A DNA stretch of 64,000 nt from Aestuariivirga sp. (GTDB lineage: Bacteria; Pseudomonadota; Alphaproteobacteria; Rhizobiales; Aestuariivirgaceae), in contig NZ_JADCDB010000021.1 of NCBI RefSeq assembly GCF_020252395.1, positions 62,001 through 126,000 on the forward strand, given 5' to 3'. The notes under the pieces are model-generated. The model did not search any database and was not told where the DNA came from. It was given only the letters and a program-made list of their open reading frames with translations. This document shows, one piece after another, positions 7,356-16,604 of the stretch (within the stretch, counting starts at the first letter, position 1; every line of letters starts with the position of its first letter). The position numbers and the translations under genes were made by a program.

Positions 7356-9756
7356 TGGCGAACACCTTCACGAGATCGGCGGGGGAGCGGTGGGTGAGCC
7401 ACAGCGCGGGCAGCAGCGCCGCCAGCACCGCGCTCGCCACCGCGAGAATGAACAGCCGCAGCCAGTCCAGCGGGAAGAGATGCATCGGCAGCAGCCAGCC
7501 GAAGGCCTCGACATTGATGACGGCCAGCAGCATCCAGGCGAGGCCCAGCCCCACCGGCACCGCCGCCAGCATGGTGAATGACGCGAGTGCAGCGCTCCTC
7601 AGGATTTCGAGCAGCGCCAGCTTCCTCAGCGTCAGTCCCGTGGCCCAGACGGGCGCGAGCTGCGCCAGCCGCATGCCGGACAGCGTGAGCAGGCTCGCGA
7701 AGATGGCGAGTCCCGCCACGCCCAGCGTCAGCACGTTGAGTGCCGCCGTCACCGCAAAGGTGCGCTCGAAGACTTTCAGCGAGAAGGCCTTCACCGCCGC
7801 CTGGTTCACCACGTTCTCGGGCGCCAGTCCGAACGCGGCGCGCAAATCCCCTGCCAACTGCGGCGCCCTGTCCGGGGCGATGCGCACGGCATAGCGCAGG
7901 CGGCTGGCATCGGGGAAGAGCTTCACCAGCGCGTCCACGCCGAGGATCACCTGCCCCTTCGGATTGCCATAGTCGGAGAAAACGCCGACCAGCGGCAGGC
8001 TCGCGCTCCCTTCCAACGGAATGACGTCGCCAAGCTTCAGCTTCTGGCGGCGCATCAACTGCTCGTTGGCGAGCACGCCTTCGCCTTTCGCGACGCGGTT
8101 CCATGCATCGGGCACGGACTCCAGCATCGGCCAGTGGTCGCGATAGGTGGCGTGATCGGCCACGCCATAGACCTGCACCGGCTGGCCGGACGTCCGGAGT
8201 TCCGCATTCCAGATCGGCAGCACCGCATCGCTGCGGCGGCTGAGCCAGTCGCGCACCTTCTGCGATTCCTCCAGCGAGCGCGTGGTGACATAGAGTTCCG
8301 GCGCCAGCCGCTGGTCGAGCCAGCCTACGAAGGTCTCGCGGAAGCTCTGCACCATGGTGCCCACCCCGGCATTGGCGGAAAGCGCCAGAAGCAGCGCCAT
8401 CAGCGCCAGCGACAGGCCCGGCAATTGCTGGCGCGTATCGGCCCAGAACCATTGCGCCACCACGCCCCTCGACAGCCTGCCGCCGAGATCCAAGAGCAGC
8501 GACAGCGTCAGCGGCAGGATCAGCGCCGCGCCCAGCAGCATCGCGCCCAGCGCCGCGAAACCCGCAACGAGCCCGGTTCCCAACTGCGCGGCCAGCCATG
8601 CCACAACGAGCAGCAGGAGGCCGCCCACGGCCTGAAGGCGCAGCGCGCTTTCCGAGGCGAGGCTCCAGGCGCGTGGTCTCGCGGGCGCCAGCAGCGGCAT
8701 GGAGGCGATGCGCCACAGCCGCGAGGCCGCCGAGGCCAGCGTGCCCGCCACCGCAATCGCCAGCCCCAACCCCCACACCGAAGGCCGGATTGACAGCGCG
8801 CCCGGCACCTCCGCGCCATAGAGCCCGCGCAGGCTCGCCGCCACATCGGGCAGCAGCAGCGAGGCCACGCCATAGCCCAGCGCCACGCCGGCCAGCCCCG
8901 CGGCGGTGGACAGCACGAGAAGCTCCGCCACCATCAGGGCGATCAGCGCGTTGAGCGGCAGGCCCACCGCGCGCAATGTGCGGATCGCCGGCAGGCGCTG
9001 CTCGAAGGCAAGCCCGATTGCCGAATGCACGATGAAAAGCCCCACCGCGAAGGCGAGGAAGCCGAAGGCCGTGAGGTTGAGGTGAAAGCTGCCGGTGAGG
9101 CGCGAGAGATCGCTCTCCACTGCCGGCGCGCGCCGCACGAGATCCGGCGCCACCGCCGCCAGCGGCCTTGCATGTGGCGGCTGGCGGGGCACAATCAGCA
9201 GGCGCGAGACCTGCCCCGGCGCATCGAGCAATGTCTGCGCGATGCCGATGTCGGTCAGCGCCGTGCCCGGCGGCAGCGCATCGCTGATGCGCAAGGGAGG
9301 CGTATCCATACCCTCCAGCCGCTTCGCCGTCTCGGGCGAAACGATGAACACGCCGGGCGGGGTGATGAAGCGTTGAAGGCCAATGCCGGCCGCGCCCACA
9401 TTCACCTGCGCGGCCTCGGAAGGCAGTGTCACCGGGTCGACGCCCAGAATGCGCAGGCGTTCAGCCCCGAAGCGCTTCTCGCCTTCGATGACGGGCGAGA
9501 CGAGCCAGCCCGCCTTGCGCAGCGCGATGTAGCCGGATTGCGGAAAGCGCGCGCCATCGGCGCGGACGAGCTGCTCCAGCCGGTCCTGCCCCACCACGGC
9601 GGCGGCGCGCGCATAGCTGGCGCGGGCCTCCTCATTGATGGCCTGCACGGCAGACCACAGGGCGGTGGCCAGCGCCAGCCCCGAGAGCAGCATGGCGAAC
9701 TGCAGCTTGTGCCGCCACCAATGCGAGAGGAGAACGGCGAAACCCTGTGCGAGCAT
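7345..9756 (-). CDS. FtsX-like ABC transporter permease
   Basis: An approximately 803-residue membrane protein of the MacB/FtsX class. The first TM helix is at about residues 20-38, followed by a large extracytoplasmic domain, four helices in the middle (about 245-460), a second periplasmic domain and three C-terminal helices, so there are two FtsX domains. I chose ATG 9756 because it overlaps the ATPase stop codon as ATGA; the longer in-frame extension lies within the ATPase gene. The system probably extracts or moves a lipophilic substrate by mechanotransmission together with the ATPase and the lipocalin-like protein. Confidence 0.88.
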   Translation of the reverse strand: MLAQGFAVLLSHWWRHKLQFAMLLSGLALATALWSAVQAINEEARASYARAAAVVGQDRLEQLVRADGARFPQSGYIALRKAGWLVSPVIEGEKRFGAERLRILGVDPVTLPSEAAQVNVGAAGIGLQRFITPPGVFIVSPETAKRLEGMDTPPLRISDALPPGTALTDIGIAQTLLDAPGQVSRLLIVPRQPPHARPLAAVAPDLVRRAPAVESDLSRLTGSFHLNLTAFGFLAFAVGLFIVHSAIGLAFEQRLPAIRTLRAVGLPLNALIALMVAELLVLSTAAGLAGVALGYGVASLLLPDVAASLRGLYGAEVPGALSIRPSVWGLGLAIAVAGTLASAASRLWRIASMPLLAPARPRAWSLASESALRLQAVGGLLLLVVAWLAAQLGTGLVAGFAALGAMLLGAALILPLTLSLLLDLGGRLSRGVVAQWFWADTRQQLPGLSLALMALLLALSANAGVGTMVQSFRETFVGWLDQRLAPELYVTTRSLEESQKVRDWLSRRSDAVLPIWNAELRTSGQPVQVYGVADHATYRDHWPMLESVPDAWNRVAKGEGVLANEQLMRRQKLKLGDVIPLEGSASLPLVGVFSDYGNPKGQVILGVDALVKLFPDASRLRYAVRIAPDRAPQLAGDLRAAFGLAPENVVNQAAVKAFSLKVFERTFAVTAALNVLTLGVAGLAIFASLLTLSGMRLAQLAPVWATGLTLRKLALLEILRSAALASFTMLAAVPVGLGLAWMLLAVINVEAFGWLLPMHLFPLDWLRLFILAVASAVLAALLPALWLTHRSPADLVKVFANER

Positions 9757-10412
9757 CAGGAAAGCTTTCCGGCCGCAAGATGCAGACGCCGCCCGAGGCG
9801 CGACGCAAGCCTCGTTGAGTGCGTCACCATCAGCAGCGCTGCCCCCGTCTCGCGCATCAGCGCCAGCATGAGGTCCAGCACCGCATCCCCCGTCGCCTCG
9901 TCTAGATTGCCGGTGGGCTCGTCGGCAAGGATCAGCCGCGGCCGTCCTGCCAGCGCGCGCCCGATGGCGACACGCTGCTGCTGGCCGCCGGAGAGTTGCT
10001 CGGGGTAGCGGTCGAGGAGGCTCGCCAGCCCCAGCCGCTCCGTCAGGCGCCCGGTCCACGCCGCATCGTATCGGTCTCCTAGCCGCGCCTGGAAGGCCAG
10101 GTTGGCGCGCACATCGAGCGACGGGATGAGGTTAAACTGCTGGAAGACGAGGCCCACGCTCACCCTCCGGAAGGCCGCCAGCTCCTTGTCGCCCAACCGG
10201 GCAATGTCTTTTTCCTCAAAGCGGATCGCGCCTGAATCCGGCCGGTCGAGCCCGCCCGCGAGGTGCAGCAGCGTGCTCTTGCCGCTGCCGGACTCGCCCG
10301 TGAGCGCCAGGCTCTCACCCGCGTCGAGCGCCATGCTCACGCCGCGCAGCACCTGCAGCACGCCTTCGCCGGTGGGGTAAGACTTGCTGACTTCCTGGAG
10401 GGCTAGAAGCAT
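9756..10412 (-). CDS. ABC transporter ATP-binding protein (LolD/MacB type)
   Basis: A 218-residue ATPase with Walker A GESGSGKST, Q-loop FQQFNL, signature LSGGQQQR and Walker B ILADEPTGNLD. The ADEPTGNLD form is typical of ATPases paired with FtsX-like permeases. Two adjacent starts exist, GTG 10415 and ATG 10412; AGGA is better spaced for the ATG. It is first in the operon with the permease and AttH-like gene and divergent from the cupin gene. Confidence 0.92.
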   Translation of the reverse strand: MLLALQEVSKSYPTGEGVLQVLRGVSMALDAGESLALTGESGSGKSTLLHLAGGLDRPDSGAIRFEEKDIARLGDKELAAFRRVSVGLVFQQFNLIPSLDVRANLAFQARLGDRYDAAWTGRLTERLGLASLLDRYPEQLSGGQQQRVAIGRALAGRPRLILADEPTGNLDEATGDAVLDLMLALMRETGAALLMVTHSTRLASRLGRRLHLAAGKLS

Positions 10413-10556
10413 CACGGTTCCTGTTGTCGTGCGCTGTACTTACGCATGAGGCGCGGCTTCGGACCCGTGGTTCCTTGCCGCAAGCATTGCCGGTCCGTCA
10501 CTTCCGCCATCATCCGGCATGGTCTAGTCTTGTGGCATCGACAAGGGGGAATTCCG

Positions 10557-11081
10557 ATGCCGGCCGAGCCAGACCAACACGCGCGCATGCCCTACCAGCT
10601 GCCATTCCCGCCCGATGCGCTGGCCGAGATCGTGGTGCCGGACGCCATTCCCCAGGACGAGCGCTTGTGGGTGCCACAAGCCGAAAATGTGTGGTTCCGC
10701 CCGCTCTGCCTCAATCGCAGCCAGGGCTATTGGATGAACCTGCTGAAGGTGCGGAAGGCCGGCGTTCTCTCCCGCCACCGCCATCCCAATCCGGTGCACG
10801 GCTTCGTGCTCAAGGGCCGCTGGCACTATCTCGAGCATGACTGGGTGGCCACCGCCGGAAGTTATGTCTTCGAGCCGCCGGGCGAGACGCATACGCTGGT
10901 GGTGCCAGACAATGTGGAGGAGATGATCACCCTCTTCCAGGTTCACGGGATCATGTATTACGTCGACCCTTGGGGAAGGAACCTTGGGTATGAGGATGTT
11001 TTCACTAAGATCGACATGTGCCGGGCACATTTCGAGAAGGTGGGGCTGGGAGCGGACTACGTGGTCCGCTTCATCCGATGA
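10557..11081 (+). CDS. Cupin-fold protein of the 2,4'-dihydroxyacetophenone dioxygenase family
   Basis: A 174-residue single-domain cupin. The metal-binding histidines appear in SRHRHPNPVHGF and the later GETHTLV segment, as in 2,4'-dihydroxyacetophenone dioxygenase relatives, which cleave an aryl-acyl C-C bond with non-haem iron. Many relatives have no assigned function. The ATG at 10557 is preceded by AAGGGGGAATTCC. The stop codon overlaps the SDR start as ATGA, so the pair is translationally coupled and likely works on one substrate. Confidence 0.75.
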   Translation: MPAEPDQHARMPYQLPFPPDALAEIVVPDAIPQDERLWVPQAENVWFRPLCLNRSQGYWMNLLKVRKAGVLSRHRHPNPVHGFVLKGRWHYLEHDWVATAGSYVFEPPGETHTLVVPDNVEEMITLFQVHGIMYYVDPWGRNLGYEDVFTKIDMCRAHFEKVGLGADYVVRFIR

Positions 11082-11812
11082 GCATCTGGCCCAGCGGCTG
11101 CTTTGCCGGGAAACAGGTGCTCGTCACCGGTGGCACCTCCGGCATCGGTGCGGCCATCGCAGCGGCTTTTCTCGATGAGGGCGCCATCGTCACCGCCACG
11201 GGTGTCTCGCTCGAAGAGCCAGCGCTGGCGGCCCAGTCCATGCCCGGTCTGCGCACCACCGTGCTGGACGTGCGCAATGCCGCCGATATTGAAAGCCTCG
11301 TCGCCTCGCTTCCCGCGCTCCATAATGTCGTGAACTGCGCCGGCGTCATCAGGCGCGGCGCCGAGCATGATCTGGACGTCTTCGCCGACGTCATTGACAT
11401 CAACCTCACCGGCGCCATGCGCATCTGCACGGCGGCGCGCACCAAGCTCGCGAAAACGAAGGGAACCATCGTCAACACCGCCTCGGTGCTGAGCTTCTTC
11501 GGCGGCGGGCTGGTGCCGGGCTATGCGGCATCGAAGGGTGGTATTGCGCAGCTCACCAAGTCGCTGGCGATTGCCTATGCGCCGGACGGCATCCGCGTCA
11601 ACGCAGTGGCGCCGGGCTGGATCGAAACCCCGCTCACCGCCGCCCTGCGCGAGAACGCCGAGCGCAACGCGTCCATCCTCGCCCGCACGCCCTTGGCGCG
11701 CTGGGGAAAGCCGGAGGATATCGCGGGTGGCGTTCTCTACCTGTCCTCCCCGCTCGCCAGCTTCGTCACCGGCACGGTGCTGGCGATCGACGGCGGGTAT
11801 ATGGCGGCGTGA
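11078..11812 (+). CDS. Short-chain dehydrogenase/reductase
   Basis: A 244-residue classical SDR. The nucleotide motif TGGTSGIG is at 17-24, with NCAG at 86-89, and the catalytic set N109, S136, Y149 and K153 is complete. The C-terminus VTGTVLAIDGGYMAA is typical. A missing acidic residue after strand 2 does not settle NAD versus NADP use. Coupled to the upstream cupin by an ATGA overlap; substrate unknown. Confidence 0.92.
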   Translation: MSIWPSGCFAGKQVLVTGGTSGIGAAIAAAFLDEGAIVTATGVSLEEPALAAQSMPGLRTTVLDVRNAADIESLVASLPALHNVVNCAGVIRRGAEHDLDVFADVIDINLTGAMRICTAARTKLAKTKGTIVNTASVLSFFGGGLVPGYAASKGGIAQLTKSLAIAYAPDGIRVNAVAPGWIETPLTAALRENAERNASILARTPLARWGKPEDIAGGVLYLSSPLASFVTGTVLAIDGGYMAA

Positions 11813-11815
11813 TTC

Positions 11816-11863
11816 GCGGAGGTCTCCGCCCCTGCCCCCGGTCTCAACACCCGCGAGGGGTTT
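11816..11863. terminator. Possible bidirectional terminator between convergent SDR and SorC genes
   Basis: GCGGAG (11816-11821) pairs with CTCCGC (11824-11829), and a second C-rich/G-rich pair ends in GAGGGGTTTTG near 11863. It lies in the 66-base gap between two convergent genes. The hairpins are modest. Confidence 0.4.
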
Positions 11864-11878
11864 TGATTCACGGCGGCC

Positions 11879-12835
11879 TCACGTCTCCAGCAGCAGTTCC
11901 GCCATGGTCTCGTTGGTGATCAGTCCATTGATCAGCTTGCCGCGTATCGCGCCCTTCACCGCGCGCAGGCGCGGAGTTGCCATGGCGACGCCGATCACCT
12001 TTTTTTGCGCCGGCTGGTCCAGCGGCACGCTCAGCACGCGGTCATTGGTGAGGCCCTCGATCAGGGCCCCTTGCGCATCGAAGGCCCAGCCGGTGATCTC
12101 GCCCACCGCGCCTGCGCGCATCAGGGCGCGTATCTCGTCATGGCGCACGAAGCCGTCGCGCAGCAGGGCGGCTGTTTCGTCCACAGTGCCGATGCCGATG
12201 AAGGTGACATCGGCCTGGCGGGCGAGCTCGATCACGTTCCTCAGCGTCTTCTGCGACAACAGCAGCGTCTTTTCATGCACCGTCGGCGCGATGACGGGTA
12301 GCGGCATCGGGTAGTGCGGCGCCTTCACCCGGTCGCCGATGCGGCTCACCACGTCGAACAGCGAAGCCGATCCATCGGGCGCGATGTTTCCGACAAGGGA
12401 GACCATCTTGTGCTGCGGGCAATCCATGGGGCTCACCTGCTCCACCATGGCGCGCAGCATGCGCCCCGTGCCCATGGCACAGATCACCGGGTGCTGGGAG
12501 ACGAGATAACGCTCGAGTTCGGCCGCGGCTGCTTCGGCGACACCCAGCGTGTCGGACGTCGAGGCGGGGTCGGCTGGCGCCACCTCGCACATGATGAGAC
12601 CGTAGACCTGCTTCAGCCGGCCGGAGAGTTCGATGCAGCGGCCGATGGGATGATCGAGCCTCACTTTGATCAGCTTCTCGCTCACCGCGAGCGACACGAG
12701 GCGCTGTGCGGTCTGGCGGGAGACGCCCAGCTTCTTCGCGATCTCGTCCTGCGTGTTGCCGGCGATGTAATAGAGCCAGCCGGCGCGTGCCGCATCGTCG
12801 AGCCTGTCGCTGTCCGCGTCGATCTTCCGGGTCAT
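11879..12835 (-). CDS. SorC/DeoR-family sugar-responsive transcriptional regulator
   Basis: A 318-residue regulator with an N-terminal helix-turn-helix (about 20-55, GNTQDEIAKKLGVSRQTAQRL) and a SorC-type sugar-phosphate-binding domain (about 65-315) with VICAMGTGRML and FIGIGTVDETAALL. The ATG at 12835 has GAAAGGTGA upstream. It follows a HAD phosphatase gene by 23 bases in the same direction. SorC proteins usually sense a phosphorylated sugar or polyol and act on their own neighbourhood, and a HAD phosphatase beside one is a common polyol-locus pattern in alphaproteobacteria. No transporter lies directly next to it. Confidence 0.9.
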   Translation of the reverse strand: MTRKIDADSDRLDDAARAGWLYYIAGNTQDEIAKKLGVSRQTAQRLVSLAVSEKLIKVRLDHPIGRCIELSGRLKQVYGLIMCEVAPADPASTSDTLGVAEAAAAELERYLVSQHPVICAMGTGRMLRAMVEQVSPMDCPQHKMVSLVGNIAPDGSASLFDVVSRIGDRVKAPHYPMPLPVIAPTVHEKTLLLSQKTLRNVIELARQADVTFIGIGTVDETAALLRDGFVRHDEIRALMRAGAVGEITGWAFDAQGALIEGLTNDRVLSVPLDQPAQKKVIGVAMATPRLRAVKGAIRGKLINGLITNETMAELLLET

Positions 12836-12858
12836 GCCGTCACCTTTCAGCGCTACAA

Positions 12859-13545
12859 CTAAGGCGAGGCGGCGGAAGAGGAAAGCCCCAATTCGCGGAA
12901 CGCCGCGCCCAGCTCCGGCATGCCCGCCACCACGCGTTGCGGCGTCACGCCGCCGGGCAGGCGATAGCCCGCCAGCACGTGGCAGCCACCGGCGAAGTGC
13001 CACACCTCCATTCCCGCCGCGAGTCCGCCCCTCACGCCCAGCTCGCTGTCCTCGATTACAAGGCACTGCGCGGGCGCAACGCCCATCCTCGCGGCGGCAT
13101 GCAGGAACAGGTCCGGCGCGGGCTTGCCCCTCGGCACCTCGGATGCCGTGAAGCAACGCCCCTCGAAATAGGAAGCGAGGCCGGACGCGTGCAGCGACAG
13201 CGCCAGCCGCCGCGGGCTCGAACTGGTGGCGAGGCAGAAGGGCACACTGAGCGCCCCCAGCACCTCCGCAACTCCGTCCATCGGCTTCAGCCCGGCCGCG
13301 AGCGCCGCGAACAACCGGTCGCGGTAGCGCGCCTCGAAATCCTCAGGCAGCGGCCGCCCGAAGCGCTCCTTCGCGCGCAGCGCAGCGGCGGCGAAACTGC
13401 GGCCCAGGAAATCGCTGCGGAAGGCCTCTTGCGACAGCGGGAAGCCCTCCTCCGTCATCATGGCCATCAGCACGCCGGCGCTCAGCATCTCGCTGTCGAC
13501 CAGCACGCCGTCGCAATCGAAGATGACGAGCTCCGCCGCGCTCAC
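12859..13545 (-). CDS. HAD-superfamily IA phosphatase / phosphoglucomutase-like hydrolase
   Basis: A 228-residue HAD subfamily IA protein. Motif I is FDCDGVLVDSE (D10, D12), motif II LATSSSPRR, motif III includes GKPAPDLFLHAA, and motif IV is VIEDSELG. Residues 18-85 form the helical cap. The DxDGVLVDSE form is shared by beta-phosphoglucomutases and sugar-phosphate phosphatases. The start is GTG at 13545 with GAGGGC upstream. It sits between an EEP-family gene (7-base gap) and the SorC regulator, suggesting a role in sugar-phosphate metabolism. Confidence 0.88.
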   Translation of the reverse strand: MSAAELVIFDCDGVLVDSEMLSAGVLMAMMTEEGFPLSQEAFRSDFLGRSFAAAALRAKERFGRPLPEDFEARYRDRLFAALAAGLKPMDGVAEVLGALSVPFCLATSSSPRRLALSLHASGLASYFEGRCFTASEVPRGKPAPDLFLHAAARMGVAPAQCLVIEDSELGVRGGLAAGMEVWHFAGGCHVLAGYRLPGGVTPQRVVAGMPELGAAFRELGLSSSAASP

Positions 13546-13552
13546 CGCGCCC

Positions 13553-14398
13553 TCATGCGCCGCCCTGCGCCGCAGCGATGCCGCGGGTGACGCCGATCAC
13601 CGCTCTGACCGGCAGGTGGTCGGAGGCGATGCGCGAGAGTTCCGTCTCCACCGCCTGCATCTCATAGACCGTCACATGCCGGTTGGTCAGCACGCGGTCG
13701 AGCGGCCACAGCGGAAAGCGCGAGGGGAAGCTGGCGATGGTCATGTCGACGTCGGAGAGATGCGGGTCGAACGGCCTCAAGGCCGAGCGCCCGCCGGTTC
13801 GCCACTCGTTGGTGTCGCCCAGCAGGATCACCGCGCGGTCGTCCACCGGGTGCGCCGCATGGAGGATTGCCTCCGCCTGCCGCGCGCGGGAGGACTTTAA
13901 GAGCCCCAGATGCGCGCCGATGATGCGCAGCGGCAGGCCGGAGAATTCGAAATCGACCAGCACCGCGCCGCGCGGCTCGAAGCCCGGCAGCGTCATCTTG
14001 TGGACGTTGGCGACGTTCCCCGCAGTCTCGCGATAGAGGATCACATTGCCATGCCAGCCGTGGCTCAGCTTGCGCGAGCCCTGGTCCAGCACCGAGCGGT
14101 AGCCGCCTTTCTCGTACAGCGCCTTCAAGTCCAGCAGGCCCTTGCGGCTGCCGAAGCGCTGGTCCGCCTCCTGCAGCGCCACGATGTCGGCCCCGAGTTC
14201 CAGCACCACATTCAGAACGCGGCCTGGGTTGAATACGCCATCGGTGCCCACGCATTTGTGCACATTGTAGGAGGCAACCGAAATGGTGAGAGCAGGCTCA
14301 TGCCCGTCATGAGTGGGGCGCTTCTGGCCCTTGGGCGCGGGCTCCCGGCCGGCCGCGTGTGTGAGGTTCCGGCGCAGTGCAGGAACGATATGTTTCAT
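13553..14398 (-). CDS. Endonuclease/exonuclease/phosphatase (EEP) family protein
   Basis: A 281-residue protein with the EEP fold. The metal and catalytic motifs are present: SYNVHKCVG, ALQEAD, GAHLGLL, LLGDTNEW and the terminal SDHLPV. Family members hydrolyse phosphodiesters of DNA, lipids or small molecules; the substrate is not evident. The first 40 residues are basic and poorly conserved, so a later start is possible. First gene of an operon with the HAD phosphatase and SorC regulator. Confidence 0.88.
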   Translation of the reverse strand: MKHIVPALRRNLTHAAGREPAPKGQKRPTHDGHEPALTISVASYNVHKCVGTDGVFNPGRVLNVVLELGADIVALQEADQRFGSRKGLLDLKALYEKGGYRSVLDQGSRKLSHGWHGNVILYRETAGNVANVHKMTLPGFEPRGAVLVDFEFSGLPLRIIGAHLGLLKSSRARQAEAILHAAHPVDDRAVILLGDTNEWRTGGRSALRPFDPHLSDVDMTIASFPSRFPLWPLDRVLTNRHVTVYEMQAVETELSRIASDHLPVRAVIGVTRGIAAAQGGA

Positions 14399-14532
14399 CG
14401 TTTATTCATCCTTGCCATCAGGACCCTGCTCCGTCCCGGATGACATATGTTTCGCAGCCTGACAAGGTGCCTAACCGCCACTGCAGGTTCAAGAGCCTTC
14501 TTGGCGCAATGATGACGGCAGCGGGCCGCGGG

Positions 14533-15906
14533 TCACGCTATCGCCGGGGCTCCCAGCAGCCACAAGCCGAAGCCCGTGTAACCTACCATGCACAGCGCCA
14601 GCGGCAGTTCGAGCCGCATCACGCGCGGCGCGGAGAGCCCCTCCTGCACCGCGGCCGAATGCGCCACGGCCACGCCGATCACGTGGCCGATGACCAGTGC
14701 CGAGGTCTGCGTGGCATAGATCGCGAAGGCGCCCGAGGCCGTGTTCTGGAATGACATTATCACATGCGCATGCCCGATGCCGAGGAGATCGGCGCCGGTT
14801 TCCAAAGGATCGTTCAACGCCAGCAGCAGGTATTGCGACTTCACGATCGTGTCACTCAGATAATGCGCGGCGTGATAGGCGATAGAGATCGGGATCAGCG
14901 AATAGACCAGCCGCCCGCATAATCTCCCCAGCGAATCCGGCTTTCCTGACCATACCCATCCGGCCCACACCGCCGCGAAGAAACCCGCCGCCAGCACGCC
15001 GCTCACTAGCAGGATTCCTGCCGTGTTCGCACCCATCAGCGGCGTGCGGCCGGGATAGTCGAGCGGGTTGATGCCGATCATCGAGAGCCACAGGAAGGTG
15101 TTGGCGAAACCATCGAAGGTGATGGCGCCGAGCGTCAGCAGCACGAAGATGACGCCGCTCACCGGCAGCACGGGAAGCGACAGCAAGCCCGCGCCAGGCC
15201 AGCGCAACCCACCGCGCCCGAAGGGTGCTGCCGCACCGAGCTGGGCGAGGAACACCGCGAAGGGGTCGGCCTTGCCCAGCCAGTCCTTCACGCCGAACAC
15301 CAGCAAGCCCGCAAAACTCACCGCAAGATAGATGCAGACGGCCGCCGCCAGGATCGCCGGGTCCTCGGGCGCGGGCCACACCAGCTGAAACCACGCGAAG
15401 CCGAAAAAGATCAGCACCGCGGGCCAGTATGAGGCCCATGCCGGATAACGCAGCGGCGGCGGGCCCTCCTCGCGTCCGAAGCGCCCCGTCAGCAGCGCGT
15501 GAGGCCCGGTGAAGGGATTGAGCGCCTCCCACAGATTGCCGAACAGCGGATGCAGCATCACGATCCCCACCCACCACAGCGTCCAGATGGCGAGCGGCAA
15601 CAGGTTCTCGACCGGGTCGCGCGGCCCTGCGAAGCCCAGCACGATCAGTCCGCCAAGCATGAGCGCCGAGATCAGGCTCACCCCTTGCGCCACGGCCGGC
15701 CACAGCGGCAGCACGGGCGGCGGGGCCTTCATGGCCAGCCGCGGCAGCAGCGTGACGGCGATGAAGGAGACGAGCACGGCGGCGGCACCGCCCGCGATCA
15801 CCCAGCCCGTCGGCAGCAGCATCACGAAACCGCGCCCCGCGGCATGGGCGAAGGCGGGCAGCGTGAAGAGGCAAAGCGCGGCAAGGGCGAGGACCAGCCG
15901 ACGCAT
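14533..15906 (-). CDS. Polytopic membrane protein, FedB-like ('fenitrothion hydrolase' family label)
   Basis: A 457-residue integral membrane protein with about 11 hydrophobic helices. Residues 1-22 look like a signal segment ending in AFAHA, followed by a short loop and the first helix at about 33-55. Segments such as WWVGIVMLHPLFGNLWEALNP and YPAWASYWPAVLIFF match a membrane family often labelled fenitrothion hydrolase after FedB. That label rests on one organism and does not establish hydrolase activity here. The start ATG 15906 lies 2 bases after the livF stop, so the gene ends the LIV-type ABC operon. It may assist transport or act on the imported compound. Confidence 0.7.
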   Translation of the reverse strand: MRRLVLALAALCLFTLPAFAHAAGRGFVMLLPTGWVIAGGAAAVLVSFIAVTLLPRLAMKAPPPVLPLWPAVAQGVSLISALMLGGLIVLGFAGPRDPVENLLPLAIWTLWWVGIVMLHPLFGNLWEALNPFTGPHALLTGRFGREEGPPPLRYPAWASYWPAVLIFFGFAWFQLVWPAPEDPAILAAAVCIYLAVSFAGLLVFGVKDWLGKADPFAVFLAQLGAAAPFGRGGLRWPGAGLLSLPVLPVSGVIFVLLTLGAITFDGFANTFLWLSMIGINPLDYPGRTPLMGANTAGILLVSGVLAAGFFAAVWAGWVWSGKPDSLGRLCGRLVYSLIPISIAYHAAHYLSDTIVKSQYLLLALNDPLETGADLLGIGHAHVIMSFQNTASGAFAIYATQTSALVIGHVIGVAVAHSAAVQEGLSAPRVMRLELPLALCMVGYTGFGLWLLGAPAIA

Positions 15907-15908
15907 GA

Positions 15909-16604
15909 TCAAATTCCCACGTAGCGGTCGATGAGCGCGCGGTCCTTGGCGAGGTCCGCCGCACTCTCGAGCCCCGTGACGCGGCCGTTCTCGACGAAGG
16001 CCACGCGGTCGGCAACCGGCAGCACCGCATCGACGCGCTGCTCCACCAGCAGCGTCGTAACGCCATGTTCTTTGAGGTCCAGCACGGATTGCCGGATACG
16101 CGCGATCATCGCGGGCATCAGGCCCTCGGTGGGTTCGTCGAGCAGCAGCAATTTCGGTGCAATGCAAAGCGCGCGCGCCATGGCCAGCATCTGCTGTTCA
16201 CCGCCGCTCATGGTGCCAGCGCGCTGGGTCAGGCGGTCCTTCAACAGCGGGAACAGGCTCAGCACATGTTCCAGAACCTCCGGTCCCGAATTGCGCGTCA
16301 TCAACCCGACGCGCAGGTTCTCCATCACGGTCAATTCCGAGAACAGCCGCCGCCCCTGCGGCACATAGCCCACGCCATGGCGCGGAACCTCATGCGCCGG
16401 CAGGCTCGAAAGCTCCGTGCCGTCGAGCACGATCGACCCGCCACGCGCCGGAACGAGCCCCATGATGGCCTTGAGCGCCGTGGTCTTGCCCGCCCCATTG
16501 CGCCCGAGCAGGCACAGGATCTCGCCCTTCCCGGCGGCAAGCGAGAAGGAGCGCAGCACCTGCGCCTGTCCATAGAAACAGTCGACGCCACACATCTCGA
16601 ACAT
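15909..16604 (-). CDS. livF: LIV-type ABC transporter ATP-binding protein (LivF-like)
   Basis: A 231-residue ATPase with Walker A GRNGAGKTT, the LivF-typical GVGYVPQGRRLF, signature MSGGEQQM and Walker B LLLDEPTEGL. It ends with the LivF-style DRYVGI. The start overlaps the livG stop codon by 1 base. Forms the second ATPase of a branched-chain amino-acid/amide-type importer; in alphaproteobacteria these systems also import aromatic acids and other carboxylates, so the symbol marks the family, not leucine specificity. Confidence 0.93.
   Translation of the reverse strand: MFEMCGVDCFYGQAQVLRSFSLAAGKGEILCLLGRNGAGKTTALKAIMGLVPARGGSIVLDGTELSSLPAHEVPRHGVGYVPQGRRLFSELTVMENLRVGLMTRNSGPEVLEHVLSLFPLLKDRLTQRAGTMSGGEQQMLAMARALCIAPKLLLLDEPTEGLMPAMIARIRQSVLDLKEHGVTTLLVEQRVDAVLPVADRVAFVENGRVTGLESAADLAKDRALIDRYVGI

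Noticed and set aside
7345-10059. FtsX permease starting inside the ATPase gene
   Set aside because: The extra 100 residues are a shifted frame of the ATPase; ATG 9756 gives the usual ATGA overlap and the first TM helix.
14533-15906. Organophosphate (fenitrothion) hydrolase function
   Set aside because: Only the family label supports it; no catalytic motif is visible and the gene belongs to an importer operon.
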